DNA of 41,923 nt from NCBI GenBank assembly GCA_023382975.1, contig JAHDXO010000078.1, forward strand, positions 1 through 41,923, written 5' to 3'. The translations under genes and the position numbers were made by a program. The DNA comes from Pirellulaceae bacterium (GTDB lineage: Bacteria > Planctomycetota > Planctomycetia > Pirellulales > Pirellulaceae). The notes under the pieces are model-generated. The model did no database searches and was not told the DNA's origin. It saw only the letters and a program-made list of their open reading frames with translations. Positions 33,191 through 41,923 of the stretch are shown piece by piece; within the stretch, counting starts at the first letter, position 1; the number at the start of each line of letters is the position of its first letter.

Positions 33191-35038
33191 TTATCGCCAG
33201 TCGAGCACCGCGCCGGTATCGGCGCTGGTAGCCAGCGCGGCGTACTTGGCCAAGTAGCCGCTCCGGAAGCGAGGTTCCGGAGCGGTCCAGGCCGCTGCGC
33301 GGCGGCTCAGTTCCTCGTCGCTCAATCGCACCGAGAGCGTGCGTCCGGGAATGTCGATCTCGATGGTGTCGCCCGCTTGCAACAGTCCGATCGGGCCACC
33401 GGCCGCGGCTTCGGGACTGATGTGCCCGATGCAGGCGCCGGCCGTGCCTCCGGAGAAGCGGCCGTCGGTGATCAGCGCCACTCGATCGTCCAAGCCGACG
33501 CCCTTGATCGCCGACGTCGGTGCGAGCATCTCCTGCATGCCGGGTCCGCCGCGCGGCCCCTCGCAACGGATCACCACCACGTCTCCCGCCTTTACCTTGC
33601 CGTTGACGATGCCGAGATAGGCGTCCGTCTCGGATTCGAAGATTACCGCGGGCCCTGAGTGCCGTAGCATTTCGGGCCGGACGCCAGCCGACTTGACCAC
33701 CGCCCCGCGCGGGGCCAAGTTGCCGTACAGGATGGTCAGCCCGCCCTCTTGGCTGTACGCCGCGTCCGCTTCCCGGATGCAGTCGTAGGGATCGAACCCG
33801 AGTTCCTGCGGGGACCGGTCGCGGATGGTGCCGGCTGGCCGCGGCACGTTCATGCCCTCGACATTGTGGGGTCCGTCCGCGGCGATGCCGCCCGCGGTAA
33901 CCGCCGCCAATTCCAGAGCCTCCTGGCAGACGCTCGGGGATCGCACGTCGTATTCGGCGATGTTTTCGCCCAAGGTCTTGCCGGTCACGGTGGGACAATC
34001 CAGGTTCATGAGACCGGGACGCCCGCGATTAACCGCGCCCAGCAGCGTCGAGATGCCTCCCGAGTTGTGGACGTCTTCGACGTGGTAGTGGCTGCTGGGC
34101 GCCACCCGGCAAAGATTCGGCGTGCGCGAACTGAGTTGGTGGATCCGTTCCAGACCGTACTCGATCCCGGCTTCGTGGGCGATGGCCAACATGTGCAGCA
34201 CGGTATTCGTGCTGCCGCCCATCGCCATGTCCAGGATCATCGAGTTGTCCACCGACTCGGCCGTGACAATCTCGCGCGGCAGGAGCCCATGCCCGGGACC
34301 GAGCTTGTCGAACTGCATCACCATTTCGACAATTCGCTGCGCCGCGCGGCGGAACAGACGCTGACGCTCGGCGCTGGTGGCCAGCAGCGTCCCGTTGCCC
34401 GGCAAGGCCAATCCCAGGGCCTCACACAAACAGTTCATGCTGTTGGCCGTGAACAGTCCCGAACAGGAACCGCAGGTCGGGCAACCGGCCTTTTCCAAGG
34501 CGAGCAGGTCCTCGGCCGACAGCTTGCCCTGCTGCTTGGCGGCCGCCCCGGCGAAAACGTCGATCAAGTCGATCTTCCGGCCGTCGGCCGCCACCCCGGC
34601 CTCCATCGGTCCGCCGCTTGCGAACACGGTCGGAATGTTGCAGCGGACCGCGCCCATCAACATGCCCGGAATGATCTTGTCGCAGTTGGGAATGCAGATC
34701 ATGCCGTCGAAACAGTGGGCTTGGATCATCGTCTCGACGCAATCGGCGATCAACTCGCGACTGGCCAGCGAGTACTTCATCCCGCTGTGCCCCATCGCGA
34801 TCCCGTCGTCCACGCCGATCGTGTTGAACACGAACGGGACGCCCCCCGCCTCGCGCACGCACTGCTTGACGAACTCACCGACCCGATTCAGGTGGACGTG
34901 TCCGGGAATGATGTCCGTGTAACTGTTGCAGACGGCGATGAAGGGCTTGTGGAAATCATCGTCGCCGACCCCCGTGGCCCGGAGCAGGCTGCGGTGAGGA
35001 GCACGGGCATCGCCCAGTTTGATCATGTCGGATCGCAT
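33191..35038 (-). CDS. ilvD: Dihydroxy-acid dehydratase
   Basis: 615 residues, a length typical for IlvD. It dehydrates 2,3-dihydroxy acids to 2-oxo acids in valine, isoleucine and pantothenate synthesis. Iron-sulfur ligand candidates are C37 (AVCNSYTD), C119 (IPNCDKIIPGM) and C192 (CPTCGSCSG). Other hallmark blocks are GVDDGIAMGHSGMKYSL, MAMGGSTNTVLH, SGPAVIFESE and DGRFSGGTAGACIGHISPEA. ATG 35,038 has AAGGAT ten bases upstream. It stands alone, with about 180 empty bases on each side, so it is probably monocistronic. An Edd or sugar-acid dehydratase role is less likely given the close match to IlvD blocks. Confidence 0.93.
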   Translation of the reverse strand: MRSDMIKLGDARAPHRSLLRATGVGDDDFHKPFIAVCNSYTDIIPGHVHLNRVGEFVKQCVREAGGVPFVFNTIGVDDGIAMGHSGMKYSLASRELIADCVETMIQAHCFDGMICIPNCDKIIPGMLMGAVRCNIPTVFASGGPMEAGVAADGRKIDLIDVFAGAAAKQQGKLSAEDLLALEKAGCPTCGSCSGLFTANSMNCLCEALGLALPGNGTLLATSAERQRLFRRAAQRIVEMVMQFDKLGPGHGLLPREIVTAESVDNSMILDMAMGGSTNTVLHMLAIAHEAGIEYGLERIHQLSSRTPNLCRVAPSSHYHVEDVHNSGGISTLLGAVNRGRPGLMNLDCPTVTGKTLGENIAEYDVRSPSVCQEALELAAVTAGGIAADGPHNVEGMNVPRPAGTIRDRSPQELGFDPYDCIREADAAYSQEGGLTILYGNLAPRGAVVKSAGVRPEMLRHSGPAVIFESETDAYLGIVNGKVKAGDVVVIRCEGPRGGPGMQEMLAPTSAIKGVGLDDRVALITDGRFSGGTAGACIGHISPEAAAGGPIGLLQAGDTIEIDIPGRTLSVRLSDEELSRRAAAWTAPEPRFRSGYLAKYAALATSADTGAVLDWR

Positions 35039-35221
35039 GGCAGGTATCCTTCTAGCTTCGAGTGAGGAAGTGGGACCGGAGTGATGGTGGCGGCGTGGCG
35101 ATATTCAATCGCTACTGCGGCGTGGCATAGCAATGGTAAAGGGCGTCACGGAGGTGCAATCATCGCGCCTCCAAGACAACGAACTGCGATCGGATCGCGA
35201 GTCCATGACTCGCCGAGCGTT

Positions 35222-35467
35222 TCACCCTGTCGGGCGCAACTCTTGATAGGCGAGCAGAACTTCGTACAGGTCCGTGCTGATCGCCACGGGTTCGTCGGCG
35301 AAATCATGAATCCAGGCCTTTCGCGAATTCACGGCGTCGACCAAGGCGGGCAGAATCTCGCCTAACGGCACCGTTAGCTTCGGCCGGGACTCGGCCGAGC
35401 CCGAAAGGACTGTCTGGCTATCACCGTCTTCCGGTCCAAAATAGACCCGCAGGTAGGGCTGGGGCAT
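35222..35467 (-). CDS. Small conserved hypothetical protein (81 residues)
   Basis: Residues MPQPYLRVYFGPEDGDSQTV open a compact soluble protein without signal or membrane segment. The start at ATG 35,467 is preferred over an upstream ATG at 35,527, whose first 20 residues look like noise. It resembles a recurring type of small planctomycete hypothetical (VPLGEILPALVDAVNSRKAW, then WIHDFADEPVAISTDLYEVL). Function unknown. Confidence 0.6.
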   Translation of the reverse strand: MPQPYLRVYFGPEDGDSQTVLSGSAESRPKLTVPLGEILPALVDAVNSRKAWIHDFADEPVAISTDLYEVLLAYQELRPTG

Positions 35468-35641
35468 AGGAAATCGCTCTCCGCTCGACGCGCCGCGGCA
35501 GACCGGCGCAAGACAAGATGTCGGCAATGACTACCGACCATTTATCGGCTGGATGACCTGGGAAGACTTTAACGATTATGTGGGATTTGTAAATTTCTTG
35601 TTTTCGAGGCGTACGCGGTTGACGCCGTTCGTACCAAAAAA

Positions 35642-35664
35642 AGCACAGGCTGGCAGCCTGTGCT
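35642..35664. repeat. REP-like perfect palindrome
   Basis: AGCACAGGCT-GGC-AGCCTGTGCT, ten-base perfect arms. It lies 46 bases past the stop of the downstream membrane protein gene, in a gap with no other gene. It resembles dispersed REP elements with the same AGCACAGGCTGCCAGCCTGT pattern seen in planctomycetes (from memory), and may also act as a terminator. Confidence 0.65.
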
Positions 35665-35710
35665 ACGGTGGCGGCGATGCTAGCCACGAGGTTGCACGAC
35701 AAGCGGCAGG

Positions 35711-36295
35711 TCAGGTCGAACTGGCCGCCGCAACTCGCGGCTGTGCCAAACCAGTCTGCAAGGCCACGCAGTAGCCCCCGAACAGCGAAAACGCGAACAG
35801 CAGGTCGCCCGTCAGCGTGTAGCGGAAGAAGGGAATCGCCTGGGTGTAGCAAACCATCAGCCCGGTCCAGGTGTGCTCGTACATGTCGTACCACAGCCAC
35901 GAACCGAAATTGGTGACGAAGAAGAACGCCAGCGAGGCGCCGAGGCTGCAAGCCACCAAACCGGCAACGGCGCCCAACGCCTGCCCCAGACCGCGTTGGC
36001 TCACATCGAGGTATCGCCGCAGTGGGCTGCGAAGAGCGACGGGCAAAGCCAACATGCCATAAACGACGGCCATCATCCGCCAGTCGTAGGCTCCGATGAA
36101 TGCGTCACTGACCACCATCACCCCCAGCGGAACGCAGACGGCCATCGCCCACGAGCGGAAGTAGTATCCCGCGAACAGGGCCAACGCGGCGACAGGAGCG
36201 AAATTCGGCAGATCCTGAAAATAGATCCGCAGCAGAACACCGGCGATGATCAGCGCAGTCAACGCCACACCTTCCACCAAAGCTTGTCGTTTCAC
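35711..36295 (-). CDS. DUF6580-like integral membrane protein
   Basis: 194 residues from GTG 36,295, preferred because GGAGAG lies seven bases upstream; a longer TTG start at 36,379 adds a non-conserved stretch. About six membrane segments are seen. The block LPNFAPVAALALFAGYYFRS and the following MVVSDAFIGAYDWRMM are typical of the DUF6580 family, which is related in style to substrate-binding (S) components of ECF vitamin transporters. It lies 131 bases after the DUF4430 gene, and the two are probably expressed together. Substrate unknown. Confidence 0.7.
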   Translation of the reverse strand: MKRQALVEGVALTALIIAGVLLRIYFQDLPNFAPVAALALFAGYYFRSWAMAVCVPLGVMVVSDAFIGAYDWRMMAVVYGMLALPVALRSPLRRYLDVSQRGLGQALGAVAGLVACSLGASLAFFFVTNFGSWLWYDMYEHTWTGLMVCYTQAIPFFRYTLTGDLLFAFSLFGGYCVALQTGLAQPRVAAASST

Positions 36296-36426
36296 GGGCG
36301 TGCTCTCCGATGGCAATTTAACCGAATTAGGGGATTCGCCGGGGATCGCCCCCGGATTCACAACTTCAAAAGATAACAAAATGGATGCGTCGAGTGTATC
36401 GCAGCTAGCCCCGCAAAGGGGAATTT

Positions 36427-36852
36427 CTAGTTTTCCTGGTACTGGCTGAACTCCCAGACCACGCGGTCATTCGCCCCGACAGTCTGCACGGCAAAACTGC
36501 GGTCGGCCAGTTTGTCGTTGATTCGGTAAAGCCAGTTTCGGCCCCGACCTTCGTTTTTCAAGTCGTCGATCTGGAACAGGAAGGCCGTGATTTCCCGGCC
36601 TCGATACTGGAAATCGACTCCGCGCGGATGGGCTTTCGCAGCTTGCATGAGATCCAGGATGGTCATCCCGTCCCGCCAAGCCAGTCGGGGGAAGTGTTTC
36701 TGAACCCCGTCTCCGTAATCGATGATCAGGGCCACAGTCTTTGTCTGACCGTCCGTCGAGTCGGCTGCGACTCCCGGCCCGATCAGTGCCAGCGATGCAG
36801 CGATGCCGATCAAAACGCGGCACAATAGCCGCCAATTCGCGTTTTGGATCAT
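36427..36852 (-). CDS. DUF4430 domain exported protein
   Basis: 140 residues from ATG 36,852, with AGGAGA upstream. A signal peptide covers about 1-29 (LLCRVLIGIAASLALIGPGV). The rest is one DUF4430 domain, which has the transcobalamin-C-terminal-like beta fold. It contains VALIIDYGDGVQKHFPRLAW, MTILDLMQAA, GRGRNWLYRINDKLADRSFA and the C-terminal ANDRVVWEFSQY. In many bacteria such proteins accompany ECF-type transporters, which fits the membrane protein gene just downstream. Cobalamin or another cofactor as ligand is an inference. Confidence 0.75.
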   Translation of the reverse strand: MIQNANWRLLCRVLIGIAASLALIGPGVAADSTDGQTKTVALIIDYGDGVQKHFPRLAWRDGMTILDLMQAAKAHPRGVDFQYRGREITAFLFQIDDLKNEGRGRNWLYRINDKLADRSFAVQTVGANDRVVWEFSQYQEN

Positions 36853-36935
36853 GGGTTGGTTTCTCCTGGGGACAACGATGATGATCGCTTTGGCAGGCGT
36901 GCGCGTCAAGAAGGCGCGTCACTTTCTCGCCGCCC

Positions 36936-38066
36936 CTACCGGTCGGGTTGCTCGCCCACCGTGATCTTGATTTCCCGCCGCGCACCGTCTCGGTGAACGA
37001 CCGCGATGGCGGTCTCGCCCACCCGGGTTCTCGCCACCAGACGACTCAGGCTTACAGGATCTTCGATCGGCTGGCCATTCCAGCCGACGATGACATCGCC
37101 CGGTCGGATGCCCGCCCGGTCTGCCGGAGCCGGGTTGCCTGCGTCGCGAACGACGGCGGCCACGTACGCTCCGCCGGCATCAGGCAAGCCCAATTGGATC
37201 GCCCGCTCGGGCGTCACCGCGTCCAGCGATACTCCCAACCAGCCGCGTGGGACGCGGCCGCTGGCTCGCAACCGCTCGTATACCTGGCGAGCCGTTTTCG
37301 CGGGAATCGCAAATCCGATGCCTTGGAAGGACGGACCGATGACCGCGGTGTTGATTCCTACCAGATGGCCGTGTCGGTCGACCAGCGCCCCGCCGCTGTT
37401 TCCCGGATTGATCGCCGCATCGGTTTGCAGGAAGTCCTGAAACGGGCTGGCCGTCAGGCCCTCGCGGTCCTTGGCGCTCAGGATGCCGAACGAGACGCTC
37501 CGTTCCAGAGCGTAGGGGCTGCCGACCGCCCACACCAGTGCGCCCACTGCCAAGGTATCGCTGTCACCCCAGGTGATCGCCGTCAGGTCGCTCGCATCGA
37601 TTTTCAACAGAGCCAAATCCGTCAACGCATCGACTCCGATGACGCGGGCGGCCAATCGCTGCCGCGAGTCGCCGGTCACCCAGACTCGCGATGCGCTGCG
37701 GATCACATGAAAGTTGGTCAACACATAGCCGTCCCGATCGACGATCACGCCCGAGCCCTGCCCGGTACGGGTCGGAACGGCGGCACTCCCGAACAACTGA
37801 GCCAGCGCGTCGGTTTCTCTGCCGTCACCGGAGATCGAGTCCGTCTCGACCTTCACCACGCTGGCCCGGGCGGCTTGCGAAACTCGCTCGGAACCGGCGG
37901 ACAACGCCGCTAGCAGACGGCCATCGGCGTCGTCAGTCGCGACCGGGACCGCCGGCGCCGAGCTGTCGCGTCCGCCGCAACCGGGCAAGCAGACGACCAT
38001 GAACAGCACGGCGACCAGACACCGGCCGCCGACGTCAAACGAGGCAGCTTGGAGAAGATTTGCCAT
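36936..38066 (-). CDS. HtrA/DegP-type serine protease lipoprotein
   Basis: 376 residues from ATG 38,066, chosen because it precedes a lipoprotein signal (VAVLFMVVCLPGC, Cys30 as the acylated residue). The trypsin-like domain spans about 65-270. The catalytic triad is H120 (YVLTNFHVI), D150 (ALTDLALLKI) and S224 (INPGNSGGAL). One PDZ domain follows (about 280-370), with GWLGVSLDAVTPERAIQLGL and DRAGIRPGDVIVGWNGQPIE. With one PDZ and a membrane anchor it resembles DegS or HhoA more than DegP. Its role is periplasmic protein quality control or signal proteolysis. Its start faces the start of the outer-membrane-type gene, so the two diverge. Confidence 0.9.
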   Translation of the reverse strand: MANLLQAASFDVGGRCLVAVLFMVVCLPGCGGRDSSAPAVPVATDDADGRLLAALSAGSERVSQAARASVVKVETDSISGDGRETDALAQLFGSAAVPTRTGQGSGVIVDRDGYVLTNFHVIRSASRVWVTGDSRQRLAARVIGVDALTDLALLKIDASDLTAITWGDSDTLAVGALVWAVGSPYALERSVSFGILSAKDREGLTASPFQDFLQTDAAINPGNSGGALVDRHGHLVGINTAVIGPSFQGIGFAIPAKTARQVYERLRASGRVPRGWLGVSLDAVTPERAIQLGLPDAGGAYVAAVVRDAGNPAPADRAGIRPGDVIVGWNGQPIEDPVSLSRLVARTRVGETAIAVVHRDGARREIKITVGEQPDR

Positions 38067-38215
38067 TGATTCTATTTCGGATTTAGCGATCAAACCCGAA
38101 GTGTCGATTCCGAAGACTAACACAACGACGCCTTTCCGCCGATCGTACCCGGCAATCGGTCCGTGATCCAGATAGCCAGGGGCAAGCAGCGGCGTTTCCA
38201 GGGACGGAACCACTC

Positions 38216-39700
38216 ATGGCCGGTCTGTTGTTCACCGCGAACTTGAACCAACGAAGCGGATGTCGAGCGATCACATTCCGCTGTTGGCCGCTGCTTGCCC
38301 TGCTGGCGCTGGCCGCCGTTTGTGCGGACTGCCGGGATGTCCAAGCCCAAACCGAATTGCTGGCCGGAAACTGTTGCTTGTCGCGCCGCGTGGGATTGAA
38401 CATCTGCAGCCCGCACTGCCAGGGCTGTGTGGCTCCGCTTCCACACCGTCGCGGCAACGCCGGACCGTGCGGCTGCGGTCCCCAATCGAGTTGCCCAAGC
38501 TGCCTGGAGAAACCGCCGGCGGACGACCAGTCGACTGCCCCGCCGAGCCCCGAGCCCCAGTCGCCGTCGCTGCAGGACGAGCCGTTCCCGCCGGACACCG
38601 ACTTCGAGGGCGTGGGTGCATCGTTCGGCGCCTCGGCCCGCACGTCCGATGTCGCCTCGATGATGATCGGCGATTTTTTCGGCGGTGGCCAAAACATGTT
38701 CCTGCCCAGTCTGGGCTCGGATTTCGTCTCGGTGTTGCCCGTCGGCGGCGGTGACCGCCGCATGAAACTGTCGGAAAACAACAGTCCCTTCCCGGTGGAC
38801 CGGGTCTTCGTGAACTTCAACCATTTCCAAAACGCCGTGCGGGACGTCAACAACCGGCAGTTCAGCTTGCAACGATATACGTTCGGGATCGAGAAGACGT
38901 TCTTCAACGGAGCATCGTCGGCCGAAGTGCGGTTGCCGTTCGCGTACGGACTGGATGCCACGCAAGCGGTCGGCACTCCTTCGACCAACAGCGCCACGGA
39001 ACTGGGCAACCTGGCCTTGATCTTCAAGCAGACGCTCTGGCGCACCGAGACGTGGGCGGCGGCGGCCGGGGTGGCTCTGACGCTTCCGACTGCGGCCCGG
39101 GCGGTGATCACGGGTGGCGGCAACACCGTGACCGTTGACAATGAATCGTGCCATTTGCTGCCGTACTTGGGCCTCCACTACACGCCCAACGACCGGTTCT
39201 GGACGCAGGCGTTTGTGCAAGCGGATTTCGACACCACGGGAAACACGGTCGTCTTCTCCGGGCCGGCGTTCGGCAATACGACTCCTCTGCCCGGCGTCGA
39301 CCCGTCGGTGCGAGGCGTGTTGCAGGACCAAAGCGTTTTGTTCATGGACATCGCCTGGGGGTATTGGCTGGTGCGCAACCGCAGCCACGGTTGGATTTCC
39401 GGCATCGCTCCGATCGTCGAATTGCACTACTCCACCTCGATGCAGGACGGCGACGTCGTCTTCAGTCCCAACGGCGATGCGGTCGGCGGTTTCGACACGC
39501 TTCCCGACGGCGAGACCCCGGGCGGCCAGGGCGGGGATGGTGTAGGCCGCCGGTTGGACATCCTGAATCTCACCGCGGCGGTGCGGCTGGAAATCGCCTC
39601 TCGTTCGCTGTTGACCCTGGCCGCCGTCGCTCCGCTGCGAACCGGCAGCGACCAGCCGTTCGACGCCGAATTCAGCGTGCAGTACGTCTGGTTGTACTGA
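38216..39700 (+). CDS. Putative outer-membrane beta-barrel protein
   Basis: 494 residues with a signal segment (about 20-45). A Cys/Pro-rich stretch (about 50-125: GNCCLSRRVGLNICSPHCQG and onward) could be surface-exposed or disulfide-bonded. The remainder (about 150-494) has alternating amphipathic strands, for example FVNFNHFQNAVRDVNNRQFS, SAEVRLPFAYGLDAT and LNLTAAVRLEIAS, and ends in the aromatic-rich FSVQYVWLY, as outer-membrane barrels do. Similar proteins are common and unnamed in planctomycetes. The function could be a channel or surface-layer component; I cannot say more. Confidence 0.7.
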   Translation: MAGLLFTANLNQRSGCRAITFRCWPLLALLALAAVCADCRDVQAQTELLAGNCCLSRRVGLNICSPHCQGCVAPLPHRRGNAGPCGCGPQSSCPSCLEKPPADDQSTAPPSPEPQSPSLQDEPFPPDTDFEGVGASFGASARTSDVASMMIGDFFGGGQNMFLPSLGSDFVSVLPVGGGDRRMKLSENNSPFPVDRVFVNFNHFQNAVRDVNNRQFSLQRYTFGIEKTFFNGASSAEVRLPFAYGLDATQAVGTPSTNSATELGNLALIFKQTLWRTETWAAAAGVALTLPTAARAVITGGGNTVTVDNESCHLLPYLGLHYTPNDRFWTQAFVQADFDTTGNTVVFSGPAFGNTTPLPGVDPSVRGVLQDQSVLFMDIAWGYWLVRNRSHGWISGIAPIVELHYSTSMQDGDVVFSPNGDAVGGFDTLPDGETPGGQGGDGVGRRLDILNLTAAVRLEIASRSLLTLAAVAPLRTGSDQPFDAEFSVQYVWLY

Positions 39701-40139
39701 GCCATCGTCGCGCAACGGCGAAGGCAGTTGGCGAGGTTCCGCACACGGCTTCACGCTGGCGAACGTCTTCGTTGATCCGGCGATTCAAACGGGCACCGAG
39801 GGAACTCGCCCCCGCCCGCCCCCGTTGTGGCGAGCCGATGACCTATCTTGGCTTCGTGTCCGCTCCTGAAGGCTCGGTGATGATCCACGACAGCAGCCGA
39901 ACGCAGCCCACTCTGCCGCGCACGGGGTGAGCGACCGACGCCCATCCGGTCGACGTCCACCTTACCGCACGGCGGCCCAGGGGATCGATCGTCCACGCCA
40001 CCGCGCTGGCGAGCAGCGTGGAGGCCCCTGGGACTGCGGACGAACGACTGCCGTAACCTGGCGGTCGCCGAAAGGCCGTGATTTTACAACCCGCATTGTC
40101 GGCCGCTCCGGCTCACGGACTTGTTAGCAGTTATCGCGG
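39701..40139. other. Intergenic stretch without a recognised gene
   Basis: Several frames are open because of the high GC content, but none has a start signal, domain or sensible composition. Both flanking genes end here (convergent). I see no long palindrome that would make an obvious terminator. Confidence 0.4.
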
Positions 40140-41087
40140 CTACATCAAGTACCGGAGTTTGTCAGTGGCTTCGTTGCGCCGGTCTTTGTTCATCACTAGT
40201 TCCGCCAGCGTGTCGAAACCGTAAATTGTCTTGATTCGGTGCGTCAGGTGCGCGCGCTCCCTGCGGATTTTTTCGGGGATCCAGAATGTCGGCGTGAGTG
40301 GAGCATCAGCCGTGGGCGTCTCTGGCCCCTTCTCGTCCGAGACGTCCGGCACGGTCCTGAATAATCGAAAGTGCTCGCGAAATGCGGGCAATCCCTTGAC
40401 GGCGAGTTCCCGATAGCCATGCTGCGACAATTCAGCTAGCGCGGCGGCATGGTTGATGATATGCCACGGTCCACCAAATCCTTCGCGGCGCTCTGCCGCA
40501 TGATGAATCAGATCATCAACGACAATGTTGGCCATTTGCTGCAGGTCGGCAATCGAAGGATCGCCGTCATCTTCCGGCAGCGATACCTTGCGACCATCGA
40601 TACGGCCTTTCTCCTTGCCATAATAGCCGCTGCCGGGCGATGCGTTGTCAAAACCCGCAATCAGTTTCCGAATGCCATCAACGATTGAGGGAGTAGCCAG
40701 ATCCGGATGATCCTTCAGAGCGCGAATCGCGATCGCGGCAAAGATGACGTTGTGACCAGATTCGCGTGTGCGATTGATATTGTGCGAAAGGGCTTCCGCA
40801 ATGCCGTCAATCAGATCATGTTTCGGCCGCTCCTTCGGGAACGGCTCAAACATCGCAGGGGCGTTCAGCGCTGCGTCCTTTTTGGGGCTGAATACAGATT
40901 CGCCCCGAATGATGCGTTCCAGTTCCGCTTCAACTCCATCGTAGACTTTTTCATCAAGGTCTGGATGTTGCTCGCCAATAAAGTATCCAGCGACGACCGC
41001 CGCTCCAAGGTGGCCCGACATCGTACTTACGCGGTGAGCACGGGCCATCGCGTTAAGGCCCTTGGGAAGATAATCAAAGGCGATCAT
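40140..41087 (-). CDS. Unrecognised 315-residue protein
   Basis: A mostly helical, soluble protein without signal peptide, starting MIAFDYLPKGLNAMARAHRV. Notable spots are His-rich helices (STMSGHLGAAVVAGYFIGEQ, VVDDLIHHAAERREGFGGPW and HIINHAAALAEL) and a Gly/Lys-rich loop SGYYGKEKGRIDGRK. The regular helix pairs suggest an alpha/alpha barrel or toroid. I do not recognise the family. Base usage is slightly more AT-rich than that of its neighbours. It stands alone. Confidence 0.7.
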   Translation of the reverse strand: MIAFDYLPKGLNAMARAHRVSTMSGHLGAAVVAGYFIGEQHPDLDEKVYDGVEAELERIIRGESVFSPKKDAALNAPAMFEPFPKERPKHDLIDGIAEALSHNINRTRESGHNVIFAAIAIRALKDHPDLATPSIVDGIRKLIAGFDNASPGSGYYGKEKGRIDGRKVSLPEDDGDPSIADLQQMANIVVDDLIHHAAERREGFGGPWHIINHAAALAELSQHGYRELAVKGLPAFREHFRLFRTVPDVSDEKGPETPTADAPLTPTFWIPEKIRRERAHLTHRIKTIYGFDTLAELVMNKDRRNEATDKLRYLM

Positions 41088-41355
41088 GCACCGGTCTCCA
41101 GTTCAACTGTTAAAGATACGGATCAGACGGCGGCGACGCGAGAACACTCCCACACCGTTTGGACGCAACCGCCACTCTTCTGCATCGCATGGTTCAAGTA
41201 AGCCGCTGGCGCAGCGGATGGGGGTCGGTGCCACGCGGGGGTCGTTTGATTGCATGTCGGCGTGACATGGGCCACAGTGCTGCTGACCGCGACGGATTGA
41301 CGCGGGCCATTTCGGCCCGCTCCGGCCGCGGACGTTTTCCCTGGAGACCCTGCCC

Positions 41356-41520
41356 ATGGCACGCCGTTCCCCGAATTCTACCCGGCCCGCTCGACCTTCG
41401 TCCACTCCCGCCAAGCGAAAAGGCATCCCGCTGTCCGCCCTGGCCCAACAAACGCAACACGATTTGCAGTTGGCCGGCCGCAAAGAGAGTCCAGGAAGCC
41501 AATGTGGCTCGCGGGCGCCG
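41356..41520 (+). pseudogene. Possible tyrosine-recombinase N-terminal remnant
   Basis: The stretch starting MARRSPNSTRPARPSSTPAK continues KRKGIPLSALAQQTQHDLQL and then AGRKE; after a shift of frame RVQEANVARGRR follows. It resembles the beginning of integrases that read HDLQLAGRxERTQExYLRAVR. No catalytic part is present before the window ends. The rest of 41,088-41,923 shows no gene I can support. Confidence 0.22.
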
Positions 41521-41923
41521 AACGCGAGTCGAACCCGCAGACGTTCGCACAGCAGCAACCCGGCCGCGTCCTGGACAGCACGGATGGCAGGGCCGGGGCA
41601 CGGATGGAAACGCGAATCGCACGTGCCGCATCCCGCGGCGGACCAGACCCAGGATCGTTCCCAGCGCGAGACGGACTGCTGATCATCCGTGCTCCGGTTT
41701 TGCCATCCGTGCGATTCTAGTCTTCGAGAACGCGAGCACGGCAAGAGCTCAGCGAAACACTGAACTGCCCTCCCGATACCCGCCCCCAATGCGCTTCGAA
41801 CTCGTTGCCACGCGAATCGCCGCCCCCTCGAGGCTCGATATCGCTGGCCGGAACCGGCCAGTAGAAATGCAAAACCCTACAGCGAGCCCCTTCTCCCGCG
41901 CTGCCGTTCTCTCCCGCCGAGCG

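Noticed and set aside
33191..35038. Sugar-acid dehydratase of the carbohydrate locus
   Set aside because: The blocks match IlvD closely, and the gene is separated from the locus by the regulator and a palindrome.
1..41923. CRISPR arrays, tRNA or rRNA genes
   Set aside because: I saw no regularly spaced direct repeats and recognised no tRNA or rRNA sequence on either strand; a covariance-model scan would be needed to be certain.

Overview
This is a high-GC bacterial window whose content points to a planctomycete, probably of the Pirellula/Rhodopirellula kind. The signs are a secreted sulfatase, two arylsulfotransferase-type propellers, a SUMF1-fold protein, an ECF sigma factor paired with a membrane-anchored protein, a DUF2341 fragment, a XylR-type AraC regulator and a LamG-containing surface protein. 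No ribosomal marker is present, so the assignment is inference.

Layout. (1) 1-1,400 holds gene remnants: a truncated DUF2341 protein, the first part of a sialate O-acetylesterase, a decayed copy of the epimerase promoter and 5' end that is intact at 31.5-31.8 kb, and the C-terminus of a REP-associated transposase. (2) 1,410-9,565 (minus) is a secreted sulfate/phosphate ester cluster: metallophosphoesterase, sulfatase, two arylsulfotransferase-like proteins and a SUMF1-PEBP fusion. An ECF sigma factor and a membrane partner diverge from it (9,737-11,403). About 59 bp of near-identical direct repeat lies on each side of this block (314-372 and 11,627-11,685). (3) 11,816-13,906 is an S9 peptidase. 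(4) 14,552-20,010 (minus) is a visibly more AT-rich island: a PRTase-CE-like phosphoribosyltransferase broken by one in-frame TAA, an ORC-CDC6-like AAA ATPase, an unrecognised 306-residue protein and an adenine methyltransferase with a C-terminal specificity-type region. A MITD1-like MIT_C fragment lies upstream. This looks like an anti-phage conflict system and is the most striking part of the window. (5) 20,492-31,726 (minus), with a divergent regulator at 31,841-32,998, is a carbohydrate locus: GDP-mannose 3,5-epimerase, SSS symporter, GHMP kinase-like protein, mannose-1-phosphate guanylyltransferase, LamG protein, sialate O-acetylesterase and GH95 glycosidase. (6) 33,191-41,087 is more ordinary: ilvD, a small hypothetical, a DUF6580/DUF4430 pair, an HtrA lipoprotein protease, an outer-membrane-type protein and a hypothetical. 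The right edge shows no intact gene.

How the genes may work together. In the carbohydrate locus, GH95 enzymes release L-fucose or L-galactose, the esterase removes acetyl groups, the symporter imports the sugar, and the kinase, guanylyltransferase and epimerase could carry L-galactose through GDP-L-galactose to GDP-mannose, or run in the biosynthetic direction. The epimerase call is strong because its catalytic residues keep the exact spacing of plant GDP-mannose 3,5-epimerase. The salvage pathway is a hypothesis. In the defence island, the tight overlaps of the last three genes indicate one transcript. The TAA inside the phosphoribosyltransferase means the system is broken, split or misread in this assembly.
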